A stretch of DNA of 64,000 nucleotides. Origin: CAVXUB01 sp963764805. GTDB taxonomy: Bacteria > Actinomycetota > Acidimicrobiia > Acidimicrobiales > Bog-793. A program made the position numbers and the translations under genes. The stretch is taken from assembly GCA_963764805.1 (NCBI GenBank), contig CAVXUB010000006.1, positions 248,001 to 312,000 on the forward strand, written 5' to 3'. The first letter of the stretch is position 1. The number at the start of each line of letters is the position of its first letter. The notes under the pieces were generated by a model. The model made no database searches. It was given only the letters and a program-made list of their open reading frames with translations, and had not been told where the DNA came from. Positions 1-14,520 of the stretch are shown here, piece by piece.

Positions 1-2903
1 AGAAGGAGCGCGATGTTGTGCCGACCCGCGAGGACGCCCTCCTCGAGATCTACAAGCGGGCACGTCCGGGCGAGCCGCTCTCGCTCGACGCGGCGCGCGC
101 CTACTTCGAGAATGCCTTCTTCAACCAGCGTCGCTATGACCTGACCCGGGTTGGCCGCTACAAGCTGAACCGCAAGCTCGGGCCGGAGATCGAGAAGATC
201 TCGGAGATCCTCGACATCGAGCTCGAGCGCCCGGCGCAGAACCAGGGCGTGCTGAGCCCGTGCGAGGTGCTGGCCGCCGCCACCTACATGCTCCACCTCG
301 CCGACGGCGAGCCGGGGTACCGCCTCGACGACCAGGACCACTTCGCCAACCGCCGCATCCGCTCCGTCGGCGAGCTGATCCAGAACCAGGTGCGCATCGG
401 CCTCTCGCGGATGGAGCGCGTCGTCCGGGAGCGGATGACCACCCAGGACGTGGAGGCGATCACCCCGCAGACCCTGATCAACATCCGTCCCGTCGTGGCG
501 GCGATCAAGGAGTTCTTCGGCACCAGCCAGCTGTCGCAGTTCATGGACCAGCACAATCCGCTTTCCGGGCTTGCGCACAAGCGCCGCCTGTCGGCCCTCG
601 GACCGGGCGGCTTGTCGCGGGAGCGGGCTGGTTTCGAGGTGAGAGACGTCCATACCTCGCACTACGGCCGGATGTGCCCCATCGAGACGCCGGAAGGCCC
701 GAACATCGGCCTCATCGGGCACCTCGCCACCTATGCCCGTGTCAACGAGCACGGGTTCATCGAGACCCCTTACCGCAAGGTCGCCGACGGCAAGGTCACC
801 GACGAGATCGTCTACCTGGCCGCCGACGAGGAGGAGGAGCACGTCATCGCGCAGGCTTCGGCGGCTCTCGACGACCGCGGGAACTTCGTGGACGACCGGG
901 TCCTCGTCCGCCGTGGCCCGCAAGGTGCGGGCGTGCGCGTCGGTGCCGTGACCACCTCGTACGGGACCACGAGCGAGGTCGACTACGTGCCGCCGGCCGA
1001 AGTGGGCCTGATGGACGTGTCGCCGAAGCAGATCGTCTCGGTATCGACGGCCCTCATCCCCTTCGTGGAGCACGACGACGCCAACCGCGCGCTGATGGGC
1101 GCCAACATGCAGAAGCAGGCCGTCCCGCTGCTCGTGCCGGAGGCTCCCTACATCGGGACGGGCGTCGAGGCACGTGCCGCCAAGGACGCCGGCGAGGTCG
1201 TGATGGCGGACGGCGACGGTCGTGTCTCGGAGATCACCGGGGACATGATCTACGTCGAGTACCGCCCGGGCCAGAAGGACTCGCTCGGGGTCGAGCTCGG
1301 TCGCAAGGCCTACCCGCTCGCCAAGTTCCGCCGCTCCAACCAGAACACCTGCATCAACCAGAAGGTGCTGGTCGACGAGGGGAACGAGGTGAAGCTCGGC
1401 GACGTCCTCGCCGACGGGCCCTCCACCCACAACGGTGAGTTGGCCCTGGGCAAGAACCTCCTCGTCGCCTTCATGCCCTGGGAGGGCTACAACTTCGAGG
1501 ACGCCATCATCCTGTCCGAGCGCCTCGTCCGTGACGACGTGCTGACCTCGATCCACATCGAGGAGCACGAGGTCGACGCGCGTGACACGAAGCTCGGCGC
1601 CGAGGAGATCACCCGCGACATCCCGAACCTGTCAGAGGAGATCCTCGCCGACCTCGACGAGCGGGGCATCATCCGCATCGGTGCCGAGGTCGGGCCCGGC
1701 GACATCCTCGTCGGCAAGGTCACCCCGAAGGGCGAGACGGAGCTCACCCCCGAGGAGCGGCTGCTGCGGGCGATCTTCGGCGAGAAGGCCCGCGACGTCC
1801 GCGACACCAGCCTCAAGGTGCCGCACGGCGAATCCGGCAAGGTGATCGACGTCCGCGTCTTCTCGCGTGACGACGCCCACGAGCTGCCGCCGGGCGTGAA
1901 CCAGCTGGTCCGGGTCTACGTCGCACAGAAGCGGAAGATCTCCGAAGGCGACAAGCTCGCCGGGCGCCACGGCAACAAGGGCGTCATCTCCCGCATCCTG
2001 CCGGTGCAGGACATGCCGTACCTCGCCGACGGCACGCCGGTCGACATCATCCTCAACCCGCTCGGCGTGCCGAGCCGGATGAACGTCGGGCAGGTGCTCG
2101 AATCGCACCTCGGCTACGCCGCCCGTTGGGGCTGGGCGGAGCTCGAGGGCGAGGCCAGCATGGATCCCGACGTCGTGCGTGGCACGGAGACGAGGACGAG
2201 GCCACGGACGGACCCGGCGGTGTGGATCTCCACGCCGGTCTTCGACGGGGCGCACTGGGACGAGGAGGCCGACGCCGGCCGCCGCCCGACGATCAAGAAG
2301 ATCTTCGAGAACCTGCGGGCGGACTCGGCGGACGGCAACACGCGCCTGATCCATCCCGACGGCAAGGCGACTCTCTACAACGGGCGTACCGGCGAGCCGT
2401 ACGACAACCCGATCAGCGTCGGCTACATGTACATCCTCAAGCTCGCCCACCTGGTGGACGACAAGATCCACGCTCGCTCGACCGGCCCGTACTCGATGAT
2501 CACCCAGCAGCCTCTGGGTGGGAAGGCGCAGTTCGGCGGTCAGCGTTTCGGGGAGATGGAGGTGTGGGCCCTGGAGGCCTACGGCGCCGCCTACGCCCTG
2601 CAAGAGCTGCTGACTATCAAGTCCGACGACGTCCTCGGCCGGGTCAAGGTCTACGAGGCGATCGTGAAGGGCGAGAACATCCCCGAGCCGGGGATTCCCG
2701 AGAGCTTCAAGGTGCTCATCAAAGAGATGCAGTCGCTCTGCCTGAACGTCGAGGTGCTCTCGACGACCGGCGAGCAGATCGAGATGCGCGAGCTGGACGA
2801 GGACGTCTACCGCGCCGCCGAGGAGCTCGGCATCGACATCAGCCGGCCCGAGCGTGGGTCGGACGAAGAGGACGCGCGCCGCGCAGCTGAGAGGAGCTTC
2901 TAG
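1..2903 (+). CDS. rpoB: RNA polymerase subunit beta (5' partial)
   Basis: This is the beta subunit of RNA polymerase, which forms one side of the catalytic cleft. The frame is open from base 3, so the gene begins outside the window; about 250 N-terminal residues are missing by comparison with actinobacterial RpoB. The rifampicin-binding cluster is encoded near 516-610 (GTSQLSQFMDQHNPLSGL, then HKRRLSALGPGG). The aspartate, histidine and serine positions that commonly mutate to resistance are all wild type, and the residue after DQ is His, where E. coli has Asn and other groups vary. Other hallmarks are GRHGNKGVIS near 1963-1992 and GGKAQFGGQRFGEMEVWALE near the C-terminus. The stop codon directly abuts the GTG of rpoC, so the two are co-translated. 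Identity is certain. Confidence 0.99.
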   Translation, partial: KERDVVPTREDALLEIYKRARPGEPLSLDAARAYFENAFFNQRRYDLTRVGRYKLNRKLGPEIEKISEILDIELERPAQNQGVLSPCEVLAAATYMLHLADGEPGYRLDDQDHFANRRIRSVGELIQNQVRIGLSRMERVVRERMTTQDVEAITPQTLINIRPVVAAIKEFFGTSQLSQFMDQHNPLSGLAHKRRLSALGPGGLSRERAGFEVRDVHTSHYGRMCPIETPEGPNIGLIGHLATYARVNEHGFIETPYRKVADGKVTDEIVYLAADEEEEHVIAQASAALDDRGNFVDDRVLVRRGPQGAGVRVGAVTTSYGTTSEVDYVPPAEVGLMDVSPKQIVSVSTALIPFVEHDDANRALMGANMQKQAVPLLVPEAPYIGTGVEARAAKDAGEVVMADGDGRVSEITGDMIYVEYRPGQKDSLGVELGRKAYPLAKFRRSNQNTCINQKVLVDEGNEVKLGDVLADGPSTHNGELALGKNLLVAFMPWEGYNFEDAIILSERLVRDDVLTSIHIEEHEVDARDTKLGAEEITRDIPNLSEEILADLDERGIIRIGAEVGPGDILVGKVTPKGETELTPEERLLRAIFGEKARDVRDTSLKVPHGESGKVIDVRVFSRDDAHELPPGVNQLVRVYVAQKRKISEGDKLAGRHGNKGVISRILPVQDMPYLADGTPVDIILNPLGVPSRMNVGQVLESHLGYAARWGWAELEGEASMDPDVVRGTETRTRPRTDPAVWISTPVFDGAHWDEEADAGRRPTIKKIFENLRADSADGNTRLIHPDGKATLYNGRTGEPYDNPISVGYMYILKLAHLVDDKIHARSTGPYSMITQQPLGGKAQFGGQRFGEMEVWALEAYGAAYALQELLTIKSDDVLGRVKVYEAIVKGENIPEPGIPESFKVLIKEMQSLCLNVEVLSTTGEQIEMRELDEDVYRAAEELGIDISRPERGSDEEDARRAAERSF

Positions 2904-6974
<4,071 letters not shown>

Positions 6975-6988
6975 GCCTGTAGGAGTGA

Positions 6989-7037
6989 ATCGAGTGTGCA
7001 GTAGTCGTCGCCTGGCGATCACTGCTGCACACTCGAT
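6989..7037 (+). terminator. Very long hairpin after rpoC
   Basis: The two arms, 6989-7011 and 7015-7037, can pair over 23 positions (20 Watson-Crick, 2 G-U, 1 mismatch) around a three-base loop. It starts 14 nt after the rpoC stop. There is no T-run behind it, so it would be an actinobacterial I-shaped terminator or an mRNA-stabilising structure rather than a classical intrinsic terminator. The structure is seen directly; its function is inferred. Confidence 0.6.
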
Positions 7038-7171
7038 CCCTGCTGGGTCGTCGGCAAGGGGCGTCGGGTGAAGACCATCAGTCAGCCCAGCGCTCCTCCC
7101 GACGCTGGGGCACGCGGCCCTCCCCAGAGCCGACGCGCGCCCGTGCTACGGGCGGCCTCGACATCCTCGCC

Positions 7172-8661
7172 GTGCTGCTGACGACCGGCTTCGCAGCTCT
7201 CGTCGTCCTCTACCACCTCGGCAGCCGCAGCATCTGGATCGACGAGGGCTACACGATCTCGACCGCCAACCAGCACGGGGCGGCGCTGCTGCGGGCGATG
7301 GCGGGCGACGGGGGCAACATGTTCGCCTTCTACGGGTGGACCCACCTCGTCGTGTCGGTCTTCGGCAACAACCTGGTCGTCCTCCGGCTCACCCCCGCAC
7401 TCTCGTTCGTGGCGACCGTGCCCTTCACCTATTTCCTGGTGCGGCGGCTGCTGGGCCGGCCTGCCGCCATCGGCGCGGCCGCTCTCGTCGCCGCCAGCGT
7501 CCCGCTCGTCTACTGGGGGCAGATGGCGCGGGCGTACACTCCGGCGCTACTGCTCGTCACGGCCGCCACCTACTTCTTCGTGGTGGCGGTCCAGACCGAC
7601 AGGACGGCGGCGTACGTCGCGTACTGGTTGGTCGGAGCGTTGGCGGTCAACACGATCCTGCTCACGGCGCTCTGCCTGTTCGCTCACGCCGTCTCATTGC
7701 CCCTGCTGGAAAAGGGAAGAGCCAACAGACGCCGCCTCGCCATCACCTACGCGGCGATCGCCGCCTGCGCCGTGCCGATCGCAGTCGTCGCCGAGCTGAA
7801 GGGGACCCGGCCGATCCAGTGGATCACGTCGCCGACCGCCAGTGACGTGTACTACATCGCCCATTTCCTCACGGGGGCGGAGGCCAGCGGCCGGCACACC
7901 GCCACCGAGGCACCGACATTCGTGGCGATGCTGGCAGCCCTCGCCTTCAGCCTCGTGATCGCCGGCGTGACGATCGCGGCAGCGCCGCTCGGCCGAGTCA
8001 TGGGCAGTCGGCCTGCTGGTGGCCCTGGCGTTCGTCCCTCTCCTCGGTGTCATCGCAGCGACGATCCTCGTCCACCCGCTGCTCAGCGATCGCTACCTCG
8101 TCTTCACGGTGGCGGCGATAGCGATGCTGGTCGGTGCGATGCTGGCGCGGATACGGCCGGCTCCGTTGGCTCTGGCCGTCACCACCGGGCTCTTCGTTCT
8201 GCGTGCTCTGCAGATCGGCAGCTACGGCATGCCGATCGAGTCGTGGAACCTGGCCACCACCTACGTGCTCGATCGGTCGCAGCCTTCTGACTGCGTCGCC
8301 TTCTTCGTGGAGGACGGCTACACCGCGATGGACTACTACGTGCTGGCGTCTTCGACGCCGCAGGCACGGCTCCCCGAAGATCGTGATGCCCTCGACCACC
8401 TGGTCGGCGCGCACGCCGTACTCCGAGCAACCGGCCGCATTCTCGCCTGCCGAGGTCGCAGGGCTCTCGGCGTGTCGCCGGCTGTGGCTCGTGGTGACGC
8501 ACGGCGCCACCCCGCTCTTCGAGGACAAGACGCCTTACGCCGTGCTGAAGTACGACCTGTACCGGCAGCTGATGTCCCAGATCAGAGACCGCTACCGGCA
8601 TGTCGACTGGCAGTCGTTCACGGGGGTCGCGGTGGGGCTGTTCACACCAGCCAAGCAGTGA
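7172..8661 (+). CDS. GT-C family membrane glycosyltransferase (two frame breaks)
   Basis: This looks like a polytopic GT-C glycosyltransferase of the PMT/ArnT kind, which moves a sugar from a lipid-phosphate carrier on the outer face of the membrane. After the first membrane helix comes the typical loop SIWIDEGYT, whose Asp-Glu pair is the usual catalytic site. At least eight hydrophobic segments follow, then a soluble C-terminal part. The frame changes near 8000 and again near 8422; removing one base at each site gives one continuous protein of about 495 residues. I treat these as sequence errors. The start is uncertain: the GTG at 7172 sits almost in the first helix, and the same frame is open further upstream. 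The gene sits between rpoC and rpsL, where those genes are usually neighbours. Acceptor and sugar are unknown. Confidence 0.7.
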
Positions 8662-8677
8662 CCCGAGCGGAGCCTGC

Positions 8678-8706
8678 TTGTCAGTAGCCTTGTTACGAAC
8701 TAGTAT
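8678..8706 (+). promoter_or_regulatory. Promoter of the str operon
   Basis: TTGTCA (8678-8683) and TAGTAT (8701-8706) are separated by 17 nt, a near-consensus housekeeping sigma-factor promoter. It would give a leader of about 65 nt before the rpsL GTG at 8778, with a GGAGAGG ribosome-binding site just ahead of the start. It lies after the GT-C gene, so the str operon can be transcribed independently of rpoBC. Confidence 0.65.
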
Positions 8707-8777
8707 CGTTCGGCCGTGGCGGCGCAGCCGACCGCGCGCCGGTCACACCCTACGAAGTTGTTCCGGAGAGGTTTCGC

Positions 8778-9149
8778 GTGCCTACGATCGCCCAGCTCGT
8801 CCGTAGCGGACGGGAGTCCAAGCCATCAAAGACGAAGACGCCCGCTCTGCGCGGCGCCCCTCAGCGGCGCGGCGTCTGCACGCGTGTCTACACGACCACC
8901 CCGAAGAAGCCGAACTCCGCCCTCCGCAAGGTCGCACGTGTACGCCTCACGAGCGGTGTGGAGGTCACTGCCTACATCCCAGGAGTCGGGCACAACTTGC
9001 AGGAGCACTCGATCGTGCTCGTCCGCGGCGGCCGGGTGAAGGATCTCCCGGGTGTCCGCTACAAGATCATCCGTGGCACGCTCGACACCTCCGGCGTCCG
9101 CGACCGCAGCCAGGCTCGCAGCCGTTACGGCGCGAAGAAGGAGTCGTAG
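8778..9149 (+). CDS. rpsL: Ribosomal protein S12
   Basis: S12 (uS12) sits at the decoding centre of the 30S subunit and governs translational accuracy. The protein has 123 residues, the normal length. Both lysines that mutate to streptomycin resistance are wild type, in TTPKKPNSALRK and GGRVKDLPGVRY, so the sequence predicts a streptomycin-sensitive ribosome. The GTG start follows a purine-rich ribosome-binding site. It is the first gene of the str operon and rpsG begins three bases after its stop codon ends. Confidence 0.98.
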   Translation: MPTIAQLVRSGRESKPSKTKTPALRGAPQRRGVCTRVYTTTPKKPNSALRKVARVRLTSGVEVTAYIPGVGHNLQEHSIVLVRGGRVKDLPGVRYKIIRGTLDTSGVRDRSQARSRYGAKKES

Positions 9150-9151
9150 AG

Positions 9152-9622
9152 GTGCCTCGTAAAGGACCAGCGCCACGCCGGGAGCTGCGGCCCGATCCGG
9201 TGTACGGCTCGGTGATCGTGACACGGGTGGTGAACAAGGTGCTGTCGCGGGGCAAGCGGGACCTCGCGGAGCGAATCGTCTACGAAGCACTCGACGTCGT
9301 CAAGGAGAAGACGGGCGGGGATCCGCTGGCGACCCTCAAGCGGGCTCTCGACAACACCAGGCCCGAGCTCGAGGTGCGCAGCCGCCGCGTCGGCGGCGCC
9401 ACGTACCAGGTGCCGGTCGAGGTGCGGGCGACCCGTGCCACCACGCTGTCGGTCCGCTGGTTGGTCGGCTACTCCCGCCAGCGCCGCGAGCGCACGATGG
9501 CGCTCCGCCTGGCGAATGAGATCCTCGACGCCTCCAACGGCATCGGCGCCGCGGTCAAGCGTCGCGAGGATCTCTACAAGATGGCGGAGTCGAACAGGGC
9601 CTTCGCCCACTACCGCTGGTAG
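9152..9622 (+). CDS. rpsG: Ribosomal protein S7
   Basis: S7 (uS7) nucleates assembly of the 30S head and contacts the E-site tRNA. The 156 residues match the usual length. Recognisable segments are the N-terminal MPRKGPAPRRELRPDPVYGS, the hairpin RVGGATYQVPVEVR near residue 77, and the end of the protein at NRAFAHYRW. The GTG start lies just after the rpsL stop with a purine-rich site overlapping the end of rpsL. In E. coli S7 represses its own operon; nothing here shows whether that holds in this organism. Confidence 0.98.
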   Translation: MPRKGPAPRRELRPDPVYGSVIVTRVVNKVLSRGKRDLAERIVYEALDVVKEKTGGDPLATLKRALDNTRPELEVRSRRVGGATYQVPVEVRATRATTLSVRWLVGYSRQRRERTMALRLANEILDASNGIGAAVKRREDLYKMAESNRAFAHYRW

Positions 9623-9779
9623 GAGCCGCCGGCTCCGAAGTGGCAAGACTGCCGTCCAGGGCTGGGCCGGCGGTCGCCGCTCGATGGCCGTCGCATACTC
9701 CGTACCATGTAATTCAGCAGCACGCCATACGGTTCCTTCCTTCCCCTGCTCGCACGCGAGCCCTACCCAGCACGAGAAC

Positions 9780-11876
9780 ATGCCTTCCACTGCACTGATC
9801 CGGGAGTTCCCGCTAGCCAGGACCCGCAACATCGGGATCATGGCGCACATCGACGCGGGCAAGACCACGACGACCGAGCGGATCCTCTACTACACCGGCA
9901 AGAGCTACAAGATCGGTGAGGTTCACGAGGGCGCCGCGATCATGGACTGGATGGTCCAGGAGCAGGAGCGGGGGATCACCATCACGTCGGCGGCCACCAC
10001 CTGCCGCTGGCGCGACACCTGGATCAACATCATCGACACGCCCGGCCACGTCGACTTCACCGTCGAAGTCGAGCGGTCGCTTCGGGTCCTCGACGGAGCC
10101 GTAGCAGTGTTCGACGCGGTCGCCGGCGTCGAGCCGCAGAGCGAGACGGTGTGGCGCCAGGCGAACAAGTACAACGTGCCCCGGATCTGTTTCGTCAACA
10201 AGATGGACAGGGTGGGCGCTGACTTCGAGCGCACAGTGCAGATGATCCGCGATCGCCTCGAGGCCACCCCGGCCGTGATCCAGCTGCCGATCGGCAGCGA
10301 GGCGGCGTTCTCGGGGTGCATCGACCTGCTCAACCTGAAGGCGCTCGTCTGGGAGGAGGGGATGGGCGAGAAGTGGACGGTGCAGGAGATCGCTCCCGAG
10401 CTGCGCGAAGCAGCGGAGTCGGGGCGCCACGACCTCGTCGACATCCTCTCCAACTACGACGACCACATCATGGAGAAGTTCGTCGGCGAGGAGGAGATCA
10501 CCGCCGACGATCTGCGCCGGTCGCTCAGGGCGGCAACCATCGCCGGGCAGATCGTGCCCGTCCTGTGCGGCTCTGCCTTCAAGAACAAGGGCGTGCAGCC
10601 GATGCTCGACGCAGTCGTCGACTTCCTGCCGAGCCCGCTCGACCTCCCTCCCACCGAGGGCAAGAGCGTGAAGGGAGACGACCCGATCGAGCGCAAGCCT
10701 GCCGACGACGAGCCGTTCTCCGCGCTCGCGTTCAAGATCATGACCGATCCCTATGTCGGCAAGCTCACCTACATGCGGGTCTACTCGGGCACGCTCGAGA
10801 AGGGGACGACGGTCCTCAATTCGACGAAGGGCAACAAGGAGCGGGTCGGCCGCATCCTGCAGATGCACGCCAACCACCGCGAGGACAAGGACGTCGTCTT
10901 CGCCGGAGACATCATGGCGGTAGTCGGCCTCAAGTCCACCACCACCGGCGACACGCTCTGCGACCAGTCGCAGCCGATCATCCTCGAGCGCCTGGAGTTT
11001 CCCGAGCCCGTGATCCACGTCGCCGTCGAACCCAAGACGAAGGCGGATCAGGACAAGCTCGGCAGGGCCCTCTACGCCCTCTCCGAGGAGGACCCGACCT
11101 TCCGCGTCCACACCGACGAGGACACGGGGCAGACCGTCATCTCGGGGATGGGCGAGCTGCACCTCGAAGTTCTCGTCGACCGGATGCTGCGGGAGTTCAA
11201 GGTCGACGCCAATGTCGGCAAGCCGCAGGTGGCTTACCGGGAGACGATCCGCGAGTCGGTATCCAAGATCGAGGAGCGGTACATCCGCCAGACCGGCGGC
11301 CGTGGACAGTACGGCCACGTCGTCATCAGCCTCGAGCCGACCGGGCCCGGCGGCGGTTACGAGTTCGTTGACAAGATCACCGGCGGCGTCATCCCGAAGG
11401 AGTACATCCCGGCGGTCGACGCCGGCATCCAGGAGGCGACGAACTCGGGTGTTCTGGCCGGGTACCCGGTGGTCGACCTACGGGTCACCCTCACCTACGG
11501 CTCGTACCACGACGTCGACTCGTCCGAGATGGCGTTCAAGATCGCCGGCTCGATGGCCTTCAAGAAGGCAGTGCGGGCAGCCAAGCCCTGCATCCTGGAG
11601 CCGATCATGCATGTCGAGGTGGTGACGCCGGAGGACTACCTGGGCGACGTGATCGGGGACCTCTCGTCGAGGCGCGGCAAGGTCGAGGGGATGGAGCAAC
11701 GGGGCTCGAGCCAGGTCGTCCGGGCTCTGGTTCCATTGTCCGACATGTTCGGCTACGCTACCGACCTGCGTTCGCGCACGCAGGGCCGCGCCACGTACAC
11801 GATGCAGTTCAACTCCTACCAGGAAGTGCCCGAGTCCGTCTCCCGCGAGATCATCGCCAGGGCGACGGGGGAGTGA
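9780..11876 (+). CDS. fusA: Elongation factor G
   Basis: EF-G is the GTPase that drives translocation of tRNA and mRNA through the ribosome. The protein has 698 residues. G-domain motifs are all present: the P-loop AHIDAGKTTTTERIL, the switch segment RGITITSAATT, DTPGHVDF and NKMDRVGADF. Domains II-V follow, with the domain IV loop region GGRGQYGHVVI and the C-terminal YTMQFNSYQEVP. The ATG at 9780 lies 157 nt after rpsG, a longer gap than usual, and only a weak ribosome-binding site precedes it. The frame is open further upstream, but that part does not resemble EF-G. Confidence 0.98.
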   Translation: MPSTALIREFPLARTRNIGIMAHIDAGKTTTTERILYYTGKSYKIGEVHEGAAIMDWMVQEQERGITITSAATTCRWRDTWINIIDTPGHVDFTVEVERSLRVLDGAVAVFDAVAGVEPQSETVWRQANKYNVPRICFVNKMDRVGADFERTVQMIRDRLEATPAVIQLPIGSEAAFSGCIDLLNLKALVWEEGMGEKWTVQEIAPELREAAESGRHDLVDILSNYDDHIMEKFVGEEEITADDLRRSLRAATIAGQIVPVLCGSAFKNKGVQPMLDAVVDFLPSPLDLPPTEGKSVKGDDPIERKPADDEPFSALAFKIMTDPYVGKLTYMRVYSGTLEKGTTVLNSTKGNKERVGRILQMHANHREDKDVVFAGDIMAVVGLKSTTTGDTLCDQSQPIILERLEFPEPVIHVAVEPKTKADQDKLGRALYALSEEDPTFRVHTDEDTGQTVISGMGELHLEVLVDRMLREFKVDANVGKPQVAYRETIRESVSKIEERYIRQTGGRGQYGHVVISLEPTGPGGGYEFVDKITGGVIPKEYIPAVDAGIQEATNSGVLAGYPVVDLRVTLTYGSYHDVDSSEMAFKIAGSMAFKKAVRAAKPCILEPIMHVEVVTPEDYLGDVIGDLSSRRGKVEGMEQRGSSQVVRALVPLSDMFGYATDLRSRTQGRATYTMQFNSYQEVPESVSREIIARATGE

Positions 11877-12047
11877 CCAGGTAGGGGTCCGGGGCCGCAG
11901 CGAGGCGCGGCTTCGAGCGCGGTGAGCGCCGTGCCGCCGGAGACCTCCGGCGAGCCGGCAACAAGGATCTCAAGCAAGCAATAAAGCAGTCCACCATGGC
12001 GGCTCCCGAGTGGGCGCTGCCCAGACCACACGGAGCTGTCGGCACCA

Positions 12048-13235
<1,188 letters not shown>

Positions 13236-13245
13236 GGAGCGGCAG

Positions 13246-13573
13246 GTGCCCGAAGGCCCGCGTCAGAAGATCCGCATCCGGTTGAAGGCCTACGACCACG
13301 AGGTCATAGACCAGTCGACGAAGAAGATCGTCGAGACCGTGCTGCGCACCCAGGCGAAGATCAGCGGGCCGGTGCCTCTGCCTACCGAGCGTCACCGCTA
13401 CACGGTGATCCGGTCGCCCGCACAAGCACAAGGACAGCCGCGAGCACTTCGAGATGCGGATCCACAAGCGCCTGGTCGACATCGTCGAGCACAGCCCGAA
13501 GACCGTCGATTCCCTCCAGCGGCTCGATCTGCCGGCGGGCGTCGACATCGAGATCAAGATCCAGTCGGCTTAG
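13246..13573 (+). CDS. rpsJ: Ribosomal protein S10 (one frame break)
   Basis: S10 (uS10) is a 30S head protein and also the NusE partner of NusB in antitermination. The reading frame starts well (KIRIRLKAYDHEVID, then TERHRYTVIRSP) but breaks at CCC near 13418-13420. Dropping one C restores HKHKDSREHFEMRIHKRL, then VDIVEHSPKTVDSL and LDLPAGVDIEIKIQSA, ending in TAG at 13571. The corrected protein has 108 residues, normal for the family. Since S10 is essential and the repaired frame is perfect, a sequence error is the best explanation. The GTG start is 10 nt after tuf. Confidence 0.95.
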
Positions 13574-13871
13574 CCGGCGCGCCACCGGCGCCAGAAGCCT
13601 CCGGCGGGGGCGCCAGGTGGCCGTGATAGAGTTGAACCTCTCGCTCGGCGGCTTCGCCCGGCGGGACACCAAGACGATGTCTTCACGTGCCCCGGACGCC
13701 GGGGGACCGTGAGGCGATGATCCAACGAGCGCTCCGCTCGGGCATGCCCCGGCGGAGCGTCCGCATGAGGGGCGGGACCCGTCCCTGCGAGCACGTGTCG
13801 CCAGCAGTCGGCTGCCGCCTCGTGCCCGCGCCAGAGACGGCTCGAGCAACCGAACAAGGGACAGCACTGCG
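13574..13871 (+). promoter_or_regulatory. Structured gap between rpsJ and rplC
   Basis: These 298 nt hold no convincing gene. They contain two clear hairpins: 13691-13705 (CCCCGG/CCGGGG, three-base loop) and 13731-13759 (CGCTCCGC/GCGGAGCG with further pairing inside). A TAGAGT hexamer at 13627 could be a -10 box but has no good -35. In most bacteria rpsJ and rplC are nearly adjacent, so this may be a separate promoter with an untranslated leader for the rest of the S10 operon. This is inference. Confidence 0.4.
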
Positions 13872-14520
13872 ATGGCAAGCAAGGCGATTGTCGGCGAGAA
13901 AGTCGGCATGACGCAGGTCTGGGACGAGGGCAATCGCCTCGTACCCGTGACCGTGGTCAAGGTCGCGCCCGCTTCGCGTCGTGCAGGTGAAGACACCCGC
14001 GCGCGAGGGGTACTCGGCCGTGCAGGTCACCTACGGGTTTCGCCGCGCCTCGAAGCTCACCAAGCCTGAAGCGGGGCACTTCAACCGGGCCGGCGTCGAG
14101 CCAGGAGTGGAGCTGCTGGAGCTGCGGGTCGACGACGTCAGCGACTTCTCGGTAGGGCAGGAGATCGACGCCAGTGTGATCGGTGCCGGGCAGCGAGTGG
14201 ACGTGACGGCTGTCAGCAAGGGGAAGGGTTTCGCCGGCGGGATGAAGCGCCACAACTTCAAGGGTCAGGGCGCCTCGCACGGCAATCACAAGAAGCACCG
14301 GGCTCCTGGATCTGTCGGAGCCTGCGCCACGCCGGCTCGCGTCTTCAAGGGCACGCGGATGGCCGGCCGTCTCGGCGGCGGCCAGGTCACGACCCTCAAC
14401 CTCGAGATCATCGAGGCGGACGCAGAGCGGGAGTTGATCCTCGTGAAGGGAGCGGTTCCCGGCCCCCGCGGCTCGGTGGTCGTCATCCGCGACGCGGTGA
14501 AAGGTCGGAAAAGCTCATGA
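13872..14520 (+). CDS. rplC: Ribosomal protein L3 (one frame break)
   Basis: L3 (uL3) is an early-assembly 50S protein reaching the peptidyl-transferase centre. The N-terminus MASKAIVGEKVGMTQVWDE is in one frame and the rest, from VVQVKTPAREGYSAVQ onward, in another. Removing one T in the GCTT near 13971-13974 joins them into a 215-residue protein of normal length. Conserved segments include SKGKGFAGGMKRHNFKGQ and the loop GASHGNHKKHRAPGSVG. The stop overlaps the rplD start as ATGA. The break is most likely a sequence error. Confidence 0.95.

Noticed and set aside
516..610. Natural rifampicin resistance from the His after MDQ in RpoB
   Set aside because: The position varies between bacterial groups (Asn, Thr and others), while the main resistance positions are wild type. 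No resistance can be claimed.
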